Virus record (IMG/VR): IMGVR_UViG_3300024518_000353
Span: 1-56,727 of that record
Direction: 5' to 3' (one strand)
DNA length: 56,727 bases
Origin: a virus
This document shows, one piece after another, positions 24,676 to 34,659 of this stretch; position 1 is the stretch's first letter, and the number at the start of each line of letters is the position of its first letter. The position numbers and the translations under genes were made by a program. The notes under the pieces were generated by a model. That model saw only the letters and a list, made by a program, of their open reading frames with translations. It was not told the origin of the DNA and ran no database searches.

Positions 24676-25416
24676 ATGGCATCAGGTGGTAATTACGCAC
24701 AAGCAGCAATGCAAACTTTATTTGGTGAACAGCTAAGACAATTAGAAAATCAAGCTGCTCAACCTGCAGAAGTTAATCAAGAATTAGTTGAACAGTATAC
24801 ACCTGAGTCAACACCTGTTGGTGATACAGCTCAAGATGTTTTAAAAAGATTTACTGAAGGGACAGAAGCAGTTCCACAATCAAATAATATTCAAAGTGGT
24901 CTTGCATCACTTCAAGAAAAGATTGATGCTGAACAAGCTAAGTTACCTGACTTAACTATAACTACTACTGAAGAAAAACAAAGACCTCAATATGAATATG
25001 TACCACCTCAGTATATGGGTCCAGGTCCAGGACCTTCTCATAGTCAACGTAAAATAGTTAATGAATTACCAAAAAATTCTAACTTAACAAGTATAAATTA
25101 TGGTAACCCAGTATATGTAACTCCTGCTCCAGGTAATAGAACTTATATGCAAACTCCAGAACAAAGAGGGTATTATAGAGCAATGCCTGATGAAAAATAT
25201 ACAGTTACAAATACAAGAGCAGCAGAAGCTGGTGATGATATATATGATAAACAAATGAATCTAGTAAATCAATTACAAAGACAATATGATGTAAGAAATA
25301 AATATGCAACTCCGTCATCTACAGGAATACAGGGTTTAATTGCTGAACCTATTGTAAGTCAACCACAAACAGGTTATAATAATATTAACGAAATTATGAA
25401 AAGGTATATAGGATAA
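24676..25416 (+). CDS. Unknown virion-region protein, Gln/Pro-rich
   Basis: 246 residues behind TTAGGAG. Rich in Gln, Pro and Tyr, mostly disordered, with P-G-P-G-P and Y-V-P-P-Q-Y segments. It leads into the internal-protein cluster and shares one base with the next gene's start. Function unknown. Confidence 0.55.
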   Translation: MASGGNYAQAAMQTLFGEQLRQLENQAAQPAEVNQELVEQYTPESTPVGDTAQDVLKRFTEGTEAVPQSNNIQSGLASLQEKIDAEQAKLPDLTITTTEEKQRPQYEYVPPQYMGPGPGPSHSQRKIVNELPKNSNLTSINYGNPVYVTPAPGNRTYMQTPEQRGYYRAMPDEKYTVTNTRAAEAGDDIYDKQMNLVNQLQRQYDVRNKYATPSSTGIQGLIAEPIVSQPQTGYNNINEIMKRYIG

Positions 25417-26765
25417 TGATGCAAAATACTATGGTAGCACCACCATTAGAAAATATGGCTAATCTTCTTGAAGACCAAGGAAGATATGGTGATACTGAAT
25501 TAGTACATATGTCACAACCTGAAGTAAGAGGTTTGCAATCATTAGGTAGATTAACAAGAAACCCTGAAACAGGTTTAATGGAAGCATTTAGTATTGGTGG
25601 TTTCTTTAAAGATTATGTAGCACCTGCTGCATTATTTGCAGTTCCATATGTAGGTCCTTATCTATCTGCAGGTTATACAGGTATTAAAGCAGGTCTTGAA
25701 AGTGGTAATGTACTAACAGGTATTACTTCAGGTTTACTAAGTTATGGTTTAGGTAAGGTAGGTCAAAATATATTTAAAGGTGCGTTTGGTGCAGATAAAG
25801 CAATAAGTCCAGGAGCAAAAAGTTTTACATCAAGTTTAGAAAAAGGAGCAACAGGTGCTAAAGTACTTCAACAAACAGGAGGTACTAATTTTGGACAAGC
25901 ACCAATTTCTGGTCAAAATATTAAAAGTGCATTAGATGTTGCTAATACAGGTATTCAAAATGTTCCTATATCAGCTAGAATAACACCTGCTTTTAATAAT
26001 GCTGCTCCATCTGTACCTGGAAATCCTTTTAAACAATTTGCTAAAACATTATCAATGCCAGGTGGAGGAAGACAATTAGGTGGTGAATTTATGAAAAATT
26101 TAATGACTCCTGAAACTGCAATAAGAGGACTAGCTTCAGGTGTTGTTTCAGATTTAACACGTACACCTGAGTATGCTGAAGCTACAGGTTTTGCTACTGA
26201 TGATAGTGCTAAAGAACCTGACTTGAAAAAGAACAGAAATTTTGCAATGAATACTAGAACAGCACCTTTTGACCAAGCACGAGCTAATGCTGCTTTCATT
26301 CCTGATTCATCAGGACGAGTACAACCATTAGAATTTACTGACCCTAGTTATTCACCTGCAGTGACAGGTAATGTAAGTAGTACATTCCTAGCTAAGAAGG
26401 GTGGCATGTTAGACGCACTTGATTCAATTACTGAGGGTATGGAAGAGTTAGCTGAACAAACAGATGGTGATGTTTCAATTGAAGGAATGATTAAAGCTGC
26501 ACAAGAAGGTGGTTTAATGGGTATGCAACCATATGAAGGAAGAGTAATAGGTCAGGGTAATGGTATGTCAGATGAGATACCATTTAGTATTGAAGGACAA
26601 CAACCTGCTTTATTAAGTAGAGATGAGTACGTTATACCTTCTGATGTTGTGTCAGCTTTAGGTTCTGGTTCATCTAATGCAGGTGCAGATAAGTTAGATG
26701 TATTTTTAACTAATGTAAGAAAAAAAGTTATGGGGAGAGAAAGACAGATTAACCAAATTGGATAG
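25416..26765 (+). CDS. Putative internal virion protein
   Basis: 449 residues. Residues about 10-50 contain the motif G-D-T-E-L-V-H-M, then N-P-E-T-G-L-M-E-A-F, also present at the start of the 1030-residue protein. Next come a hydrophobic stretch (A-A-L-F-A-V-P-Y-V-G-P-Y-L-S-A-G-Y, about 65-110) and a C-terminal D-E-I-P-F-S-I-E-G-Q-Q-P-A-L-L-S-R-D-E-Y-V-I-P block. A membrane-active internal protein is inferred. Confidence 0.6.
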   Translation: MMQNTMVAPPLENMANLLEDQGRYGDTELVHMSQPEVRGLQSLGRLTRNPETGLMEAFSIGGFFKDYVAPAALFAVPYVGPYLSAGYTGIKAGLESGNVLTGITSGLLSYGLGKVGQNIFKGAFGADKAISPGAKSFTSSLEKGATGAKVLQQTGGTNFGQAPISGQNIKSALDVANTGIQNVPISARITPAFNNAAPSVPGNPFKQFAKTLSMPGGGRQLGGEFMKNLMTPETAIRGLASGVVSDLTRTPEYAEATGFATDDSAKEPDLKKNRNFAMNTRTAPFDQARANAAFIPDSSGRVQPLEFTDPSYSPAVTGNVSSTFLAKKGGMLDALDSITEGMEELAEQTDGDVSIEGMIKAAQEGGLMGMQPYEGRVIGQGNGMSDEIPFSIEGQQPALLSRDEYVIPSDVVSALGSGSSNAGADKLDVFLTNVRKKVMGRERQINQIG

Positions 26766-26773
26766 GAGTTAAA

Positions 26774-27190
26774 ATGAAAGTTGTCCCTGTAGAACCCATA
26801 GGTGTAGAATTATTTTGGGATAAGATTGAACCTTTAGTTAAAAAAGCTGTAAGTTATTCAGGTGGTAGACATACAGTTGCCACAACAAAGTATTTATGTA
26901 AAATAGGTGAAATGAAATTATGGATTGTCTTTAAATCTGTAAAAGATATTGAAGCAATTATTATAACCCAAAAAGCAATTTATCCTGCCAAAACTATATT
27001 AACTATTGTTTTATGTGGTGGTCGTAATATGAGTAAATGGTCAGGAGAAGCTATAAAAACTATTATGGAGTACGCAAAAGAAAATGGGTGTACAGGAGTT
27101 GAAGTCATGGGAAGACCAGGATGGAGAAAAATTTTTAACAAACACGTAAAATATAAGGAAAGCTATGTCTTATTTGAATCACATTTCTAA
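26774..27190 (+). CDS. GNAT-fold-like small virion protein
   Basis: 138 residues. The ending T-G-V-E-V-M-G-R-P-G-W-R-K-I-F, and the beta-strand pattern before it, resemble the acetyltransferase-fold internal proteins of T7-like phages (gp13 type). Enzymatic activity is not implied. It sits before the giant internal proteins and overlaps the next start by 26 bases, matching a gp13-like position. Confidence 0.5.
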   Translation: MKVVPVEPIGVELFWDKIEPLVKKAVSYSGGRHTVATTKYLCKIGEMKLWIVFKSVKDIEAIIITQKAIYPAKTILTIVLCGGRNMSKWSGEAIKTIMEYAKENGCTGVEVMGRPGWRKIFNKHVKYKESYVLFESHF

Positions 27191-30100
27191 TTTTATAATT
27201 GAAAAATTATTAACAACTAAATTTAAAGTTTGGTTACTGGATAAACTTGCATGTAATATTGCCAATCAAGGTGAAGATGGTGATACTGAACTTGCACATA
27301 TTAATTCATATGAAGCTAAACTATTAAAATCAGTTGGTGGTTCAGGTACTATCAATAAAACCACAGGTCTAAGACAGTATGGTTCAGGGGGTAGTAAAGG
27401 TGGTGGTGGAGGTGGTGGAACTACCACGCAAACTGTAACGAAGGAAGAGTTTCCTCCTGAGATACGTCCTTACATTACTGACATTCTTGAAAGAGCACAA
27501 GCTCAAGAAGAAGCAAGACAAACTGTTGGTTATCCAGTTTATCCAGGTCCACGTATTGCAGCTTTTACTCCTGAAGAACAAGCAGCTCAAGCAGGTGTAG
27601 TAAGTCTTGTAGGTTCTCAAATTCCAACATTTGATGTTGCTAGAGGTTTAACTGCTTCAGGTGCTGCTGAAGATACAGCAAGTGCAATACAGGAACGTAT
27701 GTCTCCTTATATGCAGAATGTTGTTGATATTCAAAAGAGAGAAGCACAAAGAGATGCAGACATGAGAAGACAGCAATTAGATGCACAGGCAGTAGGTGCT
27801 AGAGCATTTGGTGGTTCTCGTGATGCTTTAATGCAATCAGAACTTGACAGAACTTTACAACAACAACTTGGAGATATTCAAGCTACAGGACAACAAGCAG
27901 CATATCAACAAGCACAACAAGGTCTTGCTAATTTAAGACAAAGGCAAATGGCAGCAGGTCAACAGATGGCAGGATTAGGTGCTGCTCAACAAGCTGGAGC
28001 TATGAAGGAACTTGGAGCACTTTCAGGTATTGGTGAACAACAAAGACAACAACAACAAAAAGCATTAGACTTAGGATTCCAACAGTTTAGAGAAGAACAG
28101 ACTTATCCTGAAGCAAGTCTACAACAGTATCAATCTATCATTAGAGGTTTCCCAATCTCACCAACAACCACACAAACTCAACAAGCAATTTTACCACAAC
28201 CATCATTAAGTCAACAATTAATTGGTGGTGCTGGTGCTTTAGCAGGTCTAGGTATTGCAGGACAGATACCTAAGTTATTTAAAGAAGGTGGTAGTGCTAC
28301 TACACCTTTTATTGATTATAAACGTATAGCAGGTATGGGTAAAAATAATAATAATAAAATATCTAAAAAAGATAATAAAAAATATAAAGAATACACTCAA
28401 ATGTTAATGGGACTTATTGCAGATAAAGGTAAAGAACTTACAGGTATGGGGGACGTTAATACTAGCTATGATGGTGGTGTTGTTAAGATGGACAATGGTG
28501 GTTTACTTAAAAACCCACTTGATGAAACAACTATGTTTAATCCTACTTTTGGAGGACCTGTTAAAGTTCAAGGTACAGGTTTGCCAAGTTTAAAAGAATT
28601 ATTTACTAATCCAAAGTATTTTTCAAAAGATGATATTATAAAAGTAGATACACCTAATGGACCTCAATTTCTTATAAAAGATAGTACAACTGGAGGAACA
28701 AGACCATTAACTGAAATGGAACTTTCTAATTTAAGATACGAAGATAGAAGTATGCTTGGAAGAATGGGAGCTGAAGGAACACCTATTGGTGAAGGTTTAG
28801 ATTATATAAAACAAAAGGGAGAAGATATTAGTAAAGCTATTACACAGTCTGATTTAACAAAACAATTAACTAGCACTATAACAGATACTGCAAAAGGAAT
28901 AGGCTCTTTTTTAATACCTCCAAAAGGAACACTCCCTGGTGAAGCACAAAGTAAATATTTTGAGTCAGCAGGTACTTCAGTAGATAACATTCTTCAAAAA
29001 GCTAAAGATTCTATAAAAAGAAACAATGAAAAAGATGAAAGAAAAATGGAAGAAACTCATTTAAAAGCTGCTGAAGAAGGAGACCCAGGAGCTAGATTAT
29101 TAGTTACTAAAAGAAATGAAAAAGAATTAGAAGAATTATTTAAACAAAGGGATGCGTTAGGAGAACAAATAAAAAGTTCAGAAAATGAACCTCAAGTAAA
29201 TGTTTCTCAAAAAACACAAATGGATGTTTTAAATAATGCTATTGAAGAAAAACAAAAACTTATAAGTGAGTATTCTGATACTGCTTATAATCCTATTAAT
29301 AGAACAATATCTAACGTAACAGAAAGTATTAAGGATAAATTTGGTAAAGGTTTTGAAAAATTTAAAGAAATGGATGCAGAAAATTCTCAAAAACTTAAAG
29401 GCTACCTTGAGCAATTTTCTAACACTGGTACAGGCAAAGTTGAAGAAGAGATAAAAGAAGAAACAAAAGATGAAACTAAAACTAAACCAAAAGAAGATAC
29501 AGATAAAACTGAAACTGAAAATAAAATAGAAAATGAAAAAAAACAACAAGAAGAAAAAAATATAAAGACAGGAGTAAATCAATATATAGCTAGTGAAGTT
29601 GCTGACCCTAAAGCTGCAGAATCATTATCTACAGATATGAAGAAAGACCCAGATGCTATTAATGCATTAAGTATGTCAGAAAGATTTATTGACTTTTTAG
29701 ATAAACGAGATAAAGAATCTAAATCTGAATTTGATAAACGTAGAGGTTTTGCTATAGCTCAAATGGGTTTTGCAATAATGGGTGGTAAACGTATTGTTGA
29801 TGCAGCATCAGACCTTATGCCTACATTAAGTGATTTAGAAAAACAAAGACTTGAAGCTAAGAACCAAAGATTTTCAGATGAAATGGATATTGCAAAAATT
29901 CAACTAAAAGAAAAAGAACTCACATTAAAAGATAAAGAACTTAGTGGTAAAATTCCTTATTGGAAAGCATTAGCAGATAAATATGCAGAAGAAGGTATTG
30001 AAACAATGAGTTTAGAAGATATTGAAAAATTAATTCCTAGTTCATATATAGACCCAGAAGGTAATAAATATACTATTAAAGGTTCTGATGCACAGAATGT

Positions 30101-30257
30101 ACTTCGTAAAGCTTATGTATATAGCAGAGAAAAGAAATTAGGTCTTGACGAATCAATAACAAAAGCTATAAGTGATGTTGTGCCTAATATGGACCCTAAT
30201 TCAAGTTTTTGGGATGGTACTAAAAAATTATTTAAAAGTTTAGTTGGAAAAAAATAA
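27165..30257 (+). CDS. Large internal/ejection-type virion protein 1
   Basis: 1030 residues behind AAGGAAAGCT. It has an N-terminal G-D-T-E-L-A-H-I motif shared with the 25416 product, then a glycine-run linker (about 74-86), an Ala/Gln-rich coiled region (about 110-330), lysine-rich coils (about 600-800) and a helical end. No lysozyme motif was seen. Size and place suggest a protein ejected into the host with the DNA. Confidence 0.65.
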   Translation: MSYLNHISNFIIEKLLTTKFKVWLLDKLACNIANQGEDGDTELAHINSYEAKLLKSVGGSGTINKTTGLRQYGSGGSKGGGGGGGTTTQTVTKEEFPPEIRPYITDILERAQAQEEARQTVGYPVYPGPRIAAFTPEEQAAQAGVVSLVGSQIPTFDVARGLTASGAAEDTASAIQERMSPYMQNVVDIQKREAQRDADMRRQQLDAQAVGARAFGGSRDALMQSELDRTLQQQLGDIQATGQQAAYQQAQQGLANLRQRQMAAGQQMAGLGAAQQAGAMKELGALSGIGEQQRQQQQKALDLGFQQFREEQTYPEASLQQYQSIIRGFPISPTTTQTQQAILPQPSLSQQLIGGAGALAGLGIAGQIPKLFKEGGSATTPFIDYKRIAGMGKNNNNKISKKDNKKYKEYTQMLMGLIADKGKELTGMGDVNTSYDGGVVKMDNGGLLKNPLDETTMFNPTFGGPVKVQGTGLPSLKELFTNPKYFSKDDIIKVDTPNGPQFLIKDSTTGGTRPLTEMELSNLRYEDRSMLGRMGAEGTPIGEGLDYIKQKGEDISKAITQSDLTKQLTSTITDTAKGIGSFLIPPKGTLPGEAQSKYFESAGTSVDNILQKAKDSIKRNNEKDERKMEETHLKAAEEGDPGARLLVTKRNEKELEELFKQRDALGEQIKSSENEPQVNVSQKTQMDVLNNAIEEKQKLISEYSDTAYNPINRTISNVTESIKDKFGKGFEKFKEMDAENSQKLKGYLEQFSNTGTGKVEEEIKEETKDETKTKPKEDTDKTETENKIENEKKQQEEKNIKTGVNQYIASEVADPKAAESLSTDMKKDPDAINALSMSERFIDFLDKRDKESKSEFDKRRGFAIAQMGFAIMGGKRIVDAASDLMPTLSDLEKQRLEAKNQRFSDEMDIAKIQLKEKELTLKDKELSGKIPYWKALADKYAEEGIETMSLEDIEKLIPSSYIDPEGNKYTIKGSDAQNVLRKAYVYSREKKLGLDESITKAISDVVPNMDPNSSFWDGTKKLFKSLVGKK

Positions 30258-33200
30258 ATGACTAATCAGAATTATAGTCTAAATGATTTAATTAGTTTTG
30301 AATTACAAAGAGACCCTGAATACATTGAAAAATTAAAAAAACAAAAAGAGGAAAAAGTAAACTCTTTTAGTTCGCAAGTACAAAGAAGTATAGCAGGAAC
30401 TAAAAAAGCAATGTATGATGGTCTAACTGCTGTAGGAACTGCAGTTGAACAAAAGACTGGTGAAGATTCTACAGTCACAGACTTTCTTCAAGATGTAGGT
30501 AAACGTAATTCTACACGACAACAAAAAGTCCTAGAATCACTAGGCTCTCCCACAGAAACAACTGACTTTTGGAAAATAAAATCAATTGGTGATGCCAAAG
30601 AATTTGGTAAACAAGCAGCAGGAAGTGTTACTGGTTCTTTAGGTGTTCAATTAGGTTTAGGTACAGCAGCTAGGGTTGGTCTTAAGTTAGCAGGTTTTCA
30701 TCCTGCAGGTAGGGTTGGTAGATTCTTATTTAGTATGTTACCAGTTAGTCCTTTATTTGCTCAAGGTATTGGTTCAGTTTATAGGTCAGCTATAGAAAAA
30801 GGAGCTTCAGATGAAGAAGCTGCAGAGAAATCTTTACTAGCAGGTGTAGCTAATGGTTTAATTGATACAGTTTTTGTAGGTAAAATATTAAGTAAAATAT
30901 ATAACCCAGTAAAAGCTTCAGCAAAAACTGCTGAACTAACTAAGAGAAGTTTAGTGGGTGCAATGGCAAGTGACTCAGTTAAACTTGCAACAACTGGTGC
31001 AATTACTGAAGGTTTGGTCGCAGCAAATACAGAAATAGCTTCAGATAAAATAGCAGGTAGAGAAACAGATATAAAAGAAGTAGGTAAACGAGCTATTAAT
31101 GATGCAGTTGTAGGTACTATAGGTGGTGGTGCTATAGGTCCAGTAACAGGTACTTTATCTAAACTTCAAACAGATGCTTTAATTGAACAAAATAAAGAGT
31201 CTGATGAGTTTATAAAATTATCTGAACAAATAGAAAAAGAAGATTCTTATAATTCTAGTGTTGTTAAAAGAAGTACAGCAACTATTGAACGTCTTGAAAA
31301 AATAATTGAAAATATAGATAAAAAAGCTGATAGATTAAATACAAAAATTAGTGGTAATAAATATTTTGATACTGCTAATGAATCTTTAAATAAATTAAAA
31401 GAAAGAGAAGCTAAAATTCTTGATGAGTATAAAGCTTCAAGAGATAATGCTTTACCTAACGAATCAAAGGCAAAAAGAATTGAATTAAAAAAGATACAAG
31501 ACGAAATAAAAAAGTTTAATATAGATAGGCAGCAAGAACTAAGATATTCTAAAAAAGCTGGAGAGATGAAAGCAAATATTCAAAAAAGAATTAATACGGA
31601 AAAAGAAAAACTTCTTGACGCAAAATCTAAAGGACAAAACAAAGGGAATATTTTTATAACTCCACAAATGTTAAGTGGTGCAAACCCTACAGGAATACGT
31701 GGACTAATATCCAAACTATATGATGGTAGTATGGTTCAAAAATTATTAGGTAGAGCAACATCTCCTATTAGAAGAGCAGCTATTAGAAATTATAGAGAAT
31801 ATGGCGATACAAGTATGTTTAGAATTTATAATAATTTTGAAGGATTCTATCCTGAAACTCAAGCTAGAGCAGGTTCATATCTTTCACCAATACTTGAAGC
31901 TGTTACAGAAGGTGGTCCTATAGCAAGGACAGGTGTTAGAGATGTTCTTAATCTTGCAACTACAGGTCTTGTTAAACAAAGTTCTATTATATCTACAAAA
32001 GACCAAAAACTTTTAACTGAAGCATTAATGAATGATAAAGGTTATATGTTAAGAAAGTATGGTGATACTAGAAAAGCTAGAAGATTTGAAGAGATGCGTA
32101 GTAAAATAAGACCAATACTTGATTTAGCTAAAAAAGATGCTGATGCTGCAGGTATAGGAGATGGTTCTTATGTTAAAAATTATATACCTTACAAACATAA
32201 TGTAACAGATAAGACTAAAGATAAATGGTTAGAGATTGCACGTAAACATAAGATTAAAGAAAATGAAGCTCAAGGTATAGTTGAAAGTATTATAAATGGA
32301 GGTGGTTTTTATTTTAATGTTTTAAGACCAAAGAAAAAACAAATTCCTGGTAGAGTAGTAAATGTAAATTTAGAAACAAGAAGAAAACTTCCTAAAGAAA
32401 TGATAGCTGATTTAAAAGCTGAAGGTTTAATTGATGATAATTTTCTTGAGATGATACCTTCATATATTATGAAACTATCTAAAGCTATTGAATATGAAAA
32501 TAGATTTAAAGGTATTGATAGACTTGTAGAAAATCTTAAAACTCAAAACAGAATAACAGACAATGAGTTTAATACTATAGGTAATACTTTAGATGCTATA
32601 CAAGGAAAATATGGCACTCAAATACCTAGAGGGTGGGGTGGTCAGACTCCTTATAGATGGGCAATGTCTCTTGCCTATATGGCAACATTACCTTTAGCAG
32701 CTTTAACTGCATTAAGTGAGCCACTAATATTGTTATCTCGTGCTAAACCTGGGTCAGCTTTAGTCTCTGCAATTAAACTACCCATCAATGCTTTTATGAG
32801 AACTGCTAGAATATTTTTACCAAGAATTAAAAAGAGTCCTACTGAAAAAGCTTTTCAAGAAATTATGTATGGTTTAGATGGTTCATTAACTGAACGACTT
32901 AACTCATCATCTACAATTGAAACACCTAGAAGAATGACTGATGCTTTTTTTAAAGCTACTATGTTAACTCAAGTTACTCAACTGTCAAGACAAATGGCTT
33001 TTAATACTTTTAAGAATGAATTAAAAACTGATATGAGTTCAATTGTTAAAGGAAATCTTCAGGGAACTGTTAGAGGTTTAGAACTTACAAGAAAATATCA
33101 AGAGGTAGGAATACCTAACATATTTAAATTAGTTAATGATATACAAGGTAAACCATTCAATAAAGTATTTACAGAAAGTTCTATAATTAAAGCTGCTTCT

Positions 33201-33881
33201 TTAAAATATGTTGACGATTTTATTATGACACCTAATCCTACAAACAGACCATTATGGATGTCAAGTCCTGCACTTGCTGCAGCAGCACAGTTAAAAAGTT
33301 TTTCTTTTGTATTTGGTAATACTGTAGGTTTTAGACTTCTTAAAAATTTAATAGGTTCAAACAGAACTCCTACTCAAAGAATAAATACTTTATTTAGATA
33401 TGGTGTAGCATTATCAATGATTATCTTGGTTGCTATGTTTACTGATTTAACAAAAGAAATGTTTAAAACTGCAGGTTCAGATGAGCCTGTAAAAGATTTA
33501 GATGACCTTATAAAAAAGAAAAAAGAATTAAATCAAAATTATTTATTTGATGTTATAGCAGGAACAAATATATTTGGTGGTATGACATCTTTACAACAAG
33601 CACTTAATTCTGCACGTTATGGTTCAAGTCCATTGTTAGGAATACTTGCTGGTCCAGTTGGAACTAAGGCAGATGCTTTTATTAAAGCAGTAAGCAATAG
33701 ATTTTATGCCTCAGATAAAACTAAAGCTGATAAAAGAATAGTAAGAGAATTATTAAGAACTCATCCTGTATTTGCAGTTAATAAAGCAGCAAGAGATAAT
33801 GCTATTAATTTAATTATAGGAGAGGACGATAATTTTAATAGTTATGAAGATTTTAATAAAGAATTTGATTTAGGTTTTTAG
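30258..33881 (+). CDS. Large internal/ejection-type virion protein 2
   Basis: 1207 residues, starting immediately after the previous stop. It has small-residue-rich, possibly membrane-inserting parts (about 115-290; A-A-G-S-V-T-G-S-L-G-V-Q-L-G), coiled segments (about 300-460), hydrophobic stretches near 800-830 and 1030-1050, and a C-terminal N-S-A-R-Y-G-S-S-P-L-L-G. This mix is typical of T7 gp16-like DNA-injection proteins. No transglycosylase signature was found. Confidence 0.65.
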   Translation: MTNQNYSLNDLISFELQRDPEYIEKLKKQKEEKVNSFSSQVQRSIAGTKKAMYDGLTAVGTAVEQKTGEDSTVTDFLQDVGKRNSTRQQKVLESLGSPTETTDFWKIKSIGDAKEFGKQAAGSVTGSLGVQLGLGTAARVGLKLAGFHPAGRVGRFLFSMLPVSPLFAQGIGSVYRSAIEKGASDEEAAEKSLLAGVANGLIDTVFVGKILSKIYNPVKASAKTAELTKRSLVGAMASDSVKLATTGAITEGLVAANTEIASDKIAGRETDIKEVGKRAINDAVVGTIGGGAIGPVTGTLSKLQTDALIEQNKESDEFIKLSEQIEKEDSYNSSVVKRSTATIERLEKIIENIDKKADRLNTKISGNKYFDTANESLNKLKEREAKILDEYKASRDNALPNESKAKRIELKKIQDEIKKFNIDRQQELRYSKKAGEMKANIQKRINTEKEKLLDAKSKGQNKGNIFITPQMLSGANPTGIRGLISKLYDGSMVQKLLGRATSPIRRAAIRNYREYGDTSMFRIYNNFEGFYPETQARAGSYLSPILEAVTEGGPIARTGVRDVLNLATTGLVKQSSIISTKDQKLLTEALMNDKGYMLRKYGDTRKARRFEEMRSKIRPILDLAKKDADAAGIGDGSYVKNYIPYKHNVTDKTKDKWLEIARKHKIKENEAQGIVESIINGGGFYFNVLRPKKKQIPGRVVNVNLETRRKLPKEMIADLKAEGLIDDNFLEMIPSYIMKLSKAIEYENRFKGIDRLVENLKTQNRITDNEFNTIGNTLDAIQGKYGTQIPRGWGGQTPYRWAMSLAYMATLPLAALTALSEPLILLSRAKPGSALVSAIKLPINAFMRTARIFLPRIKKSPTEKAFQEIMYGLDGSLTERLNSSSTIETPRRMTDAFFKATMLTQVTQLSRQMAFNTFKNELKTDMSSIVKGNLQGTVRGLELTRKYQEVGIPNIFKLVNDIQGKPFNKVFTESSIIKAASLKYVDDFIMTPNPTNRPLWMSSPALAAAAQLKSFSFVFGNTVGFRLLKNLIGSNRTPTQRINTLFRYGVALSMIILVAMFTDLTKEMFKTAGSDEPVKDLDDLIKKKKELNQNYLFDVIAGTNIFGGMTSLQQALNSARYGSSPLLGILAGPVGTKADAFIKAVSNRFYASDKTKADKRIVRELLRTHPVFAVNKAARDNAINLIIGEDDNFNSYEDFNKEFDLGF

Positions 33882-33896
33882 AAAAGGAATTATATT

Positions 33897-34130
33897 ATGA
33901 ACAGTAAGAACTCATTGGAAGCTAGAATAGCTGCACTAGAAGCAAGGAATGAAGAACAACATAAGGAAGTATCACGCAAACTTGAAGTTGCTTTTGATTT
34001 AATTACAAGACAGACTGAACTTATTAATGGACTACGCACAGATATTGCAAGGGGTTCAGGTGGTATTAAGATGTTAGTAATTGTGGGAACTGCATTAGGT
34101 TTAATTTATACATGGATTAAAATGATATGA
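33897..34130 (+). CDS. Coiled-coil plus one-TM protein (holin-like)
   Basis: 77 residues: an N-terminal coiled coil (L-E-A-R-I-A-A-L-E-A-R-N-E-E-Q) and a C-terminal transmembrane helix (M-L-V-I-V-G-T-A-L-G-L-I-Y-T-W-I). This is the architecture of XhlA-type accessory holins or lysis regulators. It is coupled to the next gene by ATGATG. Confidence 0.5.
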   Translation: MNSKNSLEARIAALEARNEEQHKEVSRKLEVAFDLITRQTELINGLRTDIARGSGGIKMLVIVGTALGLIYTWIKMI

Positions 34131-34339
34131 TGTGGTGGGAAAAACTTAAAAAGAAATTTTCAGATGCAGATAATGTTATTGACTTTAGTGTTGATGTACT
34201 TATTATAATGTTTGATGTTCTAACTACACCACTTCTTATACCTATTAGAATAGGCAGGTATTATATCAAAGGATTTTTTAAAGCAATATGTAAAAGATTC
34301 TTAAAGAAAACTTATCATAGGTTGTATGATAAAGAATGA
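34127..34339 (+). CDS. Small membrane-associated protein (70 aa)
   Basis: A hydrophobic central segment (V-D-V-L-I-I-M-F-D-V-L-T-T-P-L-L-I-P-I) lies between basic ends. Its stop overlaps the ATG of iscA. Function unknown. It may act in lysis together with the preceding gene. Confidence 0.5.
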   Translation: MMWWEKLKKKFSDADNVIDFSVDVLIIMFDVLTTPLLIPIRIGRYYIKGFFKAICKRFLKKTYHRLYDKE

Positions 34340-34659
34340 CGTTAGTAAACTTAACAGATAAAGCAAAAGAACATCTAAAGAATCTTGCTAAAGACCACGA
34401 TAAAAAATATGTTCGTTTAGAAGTTAAAGGTGGTGGTTGTGCAGGTTTTAAATATGACTGGTCATTTGATAACTATATACAGGACAGTGATGATTTCCTA
34501 GAGTTAGATGGCTTTACATTATTAATAGATAAATCTAGTTTATTTTATTTAATGGGAATGACTATTGAATATAAGAAAGAAATATTTGGTAGCTTCTTAG
34601 AACTAAAGAATCCTAATGCAACAAGTAGTTGTGGTTGTGGAGAAAGTTTTGGAGTATGA
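34336..34659 (+). CDS. iscA: A-type iron-sulfur cluster carrier (IscA/ErpA-like)
   Basis: 107 residues with the three family cysteines: C35 in G-G-G-C-A-G-F, and C99 and C101 in S-C-G-C-G-E-S-F. It holds and transfers [2Fe-2S] or [4Fe-4S] clusters to client proteins in the cytoplasm. All ligand residues are intact, so it should be functional. It is coupled to iscU by an ATGA overlap at 34656 and to small membrane genes upstream. It looks like a host-derived auxiliary gene at the end of the late operon. Confidence 0.92.
   Translation: MTLVNLTDKAKEHLKNLAKDHDKKYVRLEVKGGGCAGFKYDWSFDNYIQDSDDFLELDGFTLLIDKSSLFYLMGMTIEYKKEIFGSFLELKNPNATSSCGCGESFGV

Noticed and set aside
27395-27425. G-rich repeat as a possible structural DNA element
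   Set aside because: It encodes a poly-glycine linker in frame (GGT/GGA codons); coding explains it.
29229-29582. Open frame on the - strand with many Phe
   Set aside because: Antisense of the Lys/Glu-rich coils of the 1030-residue internal protein.
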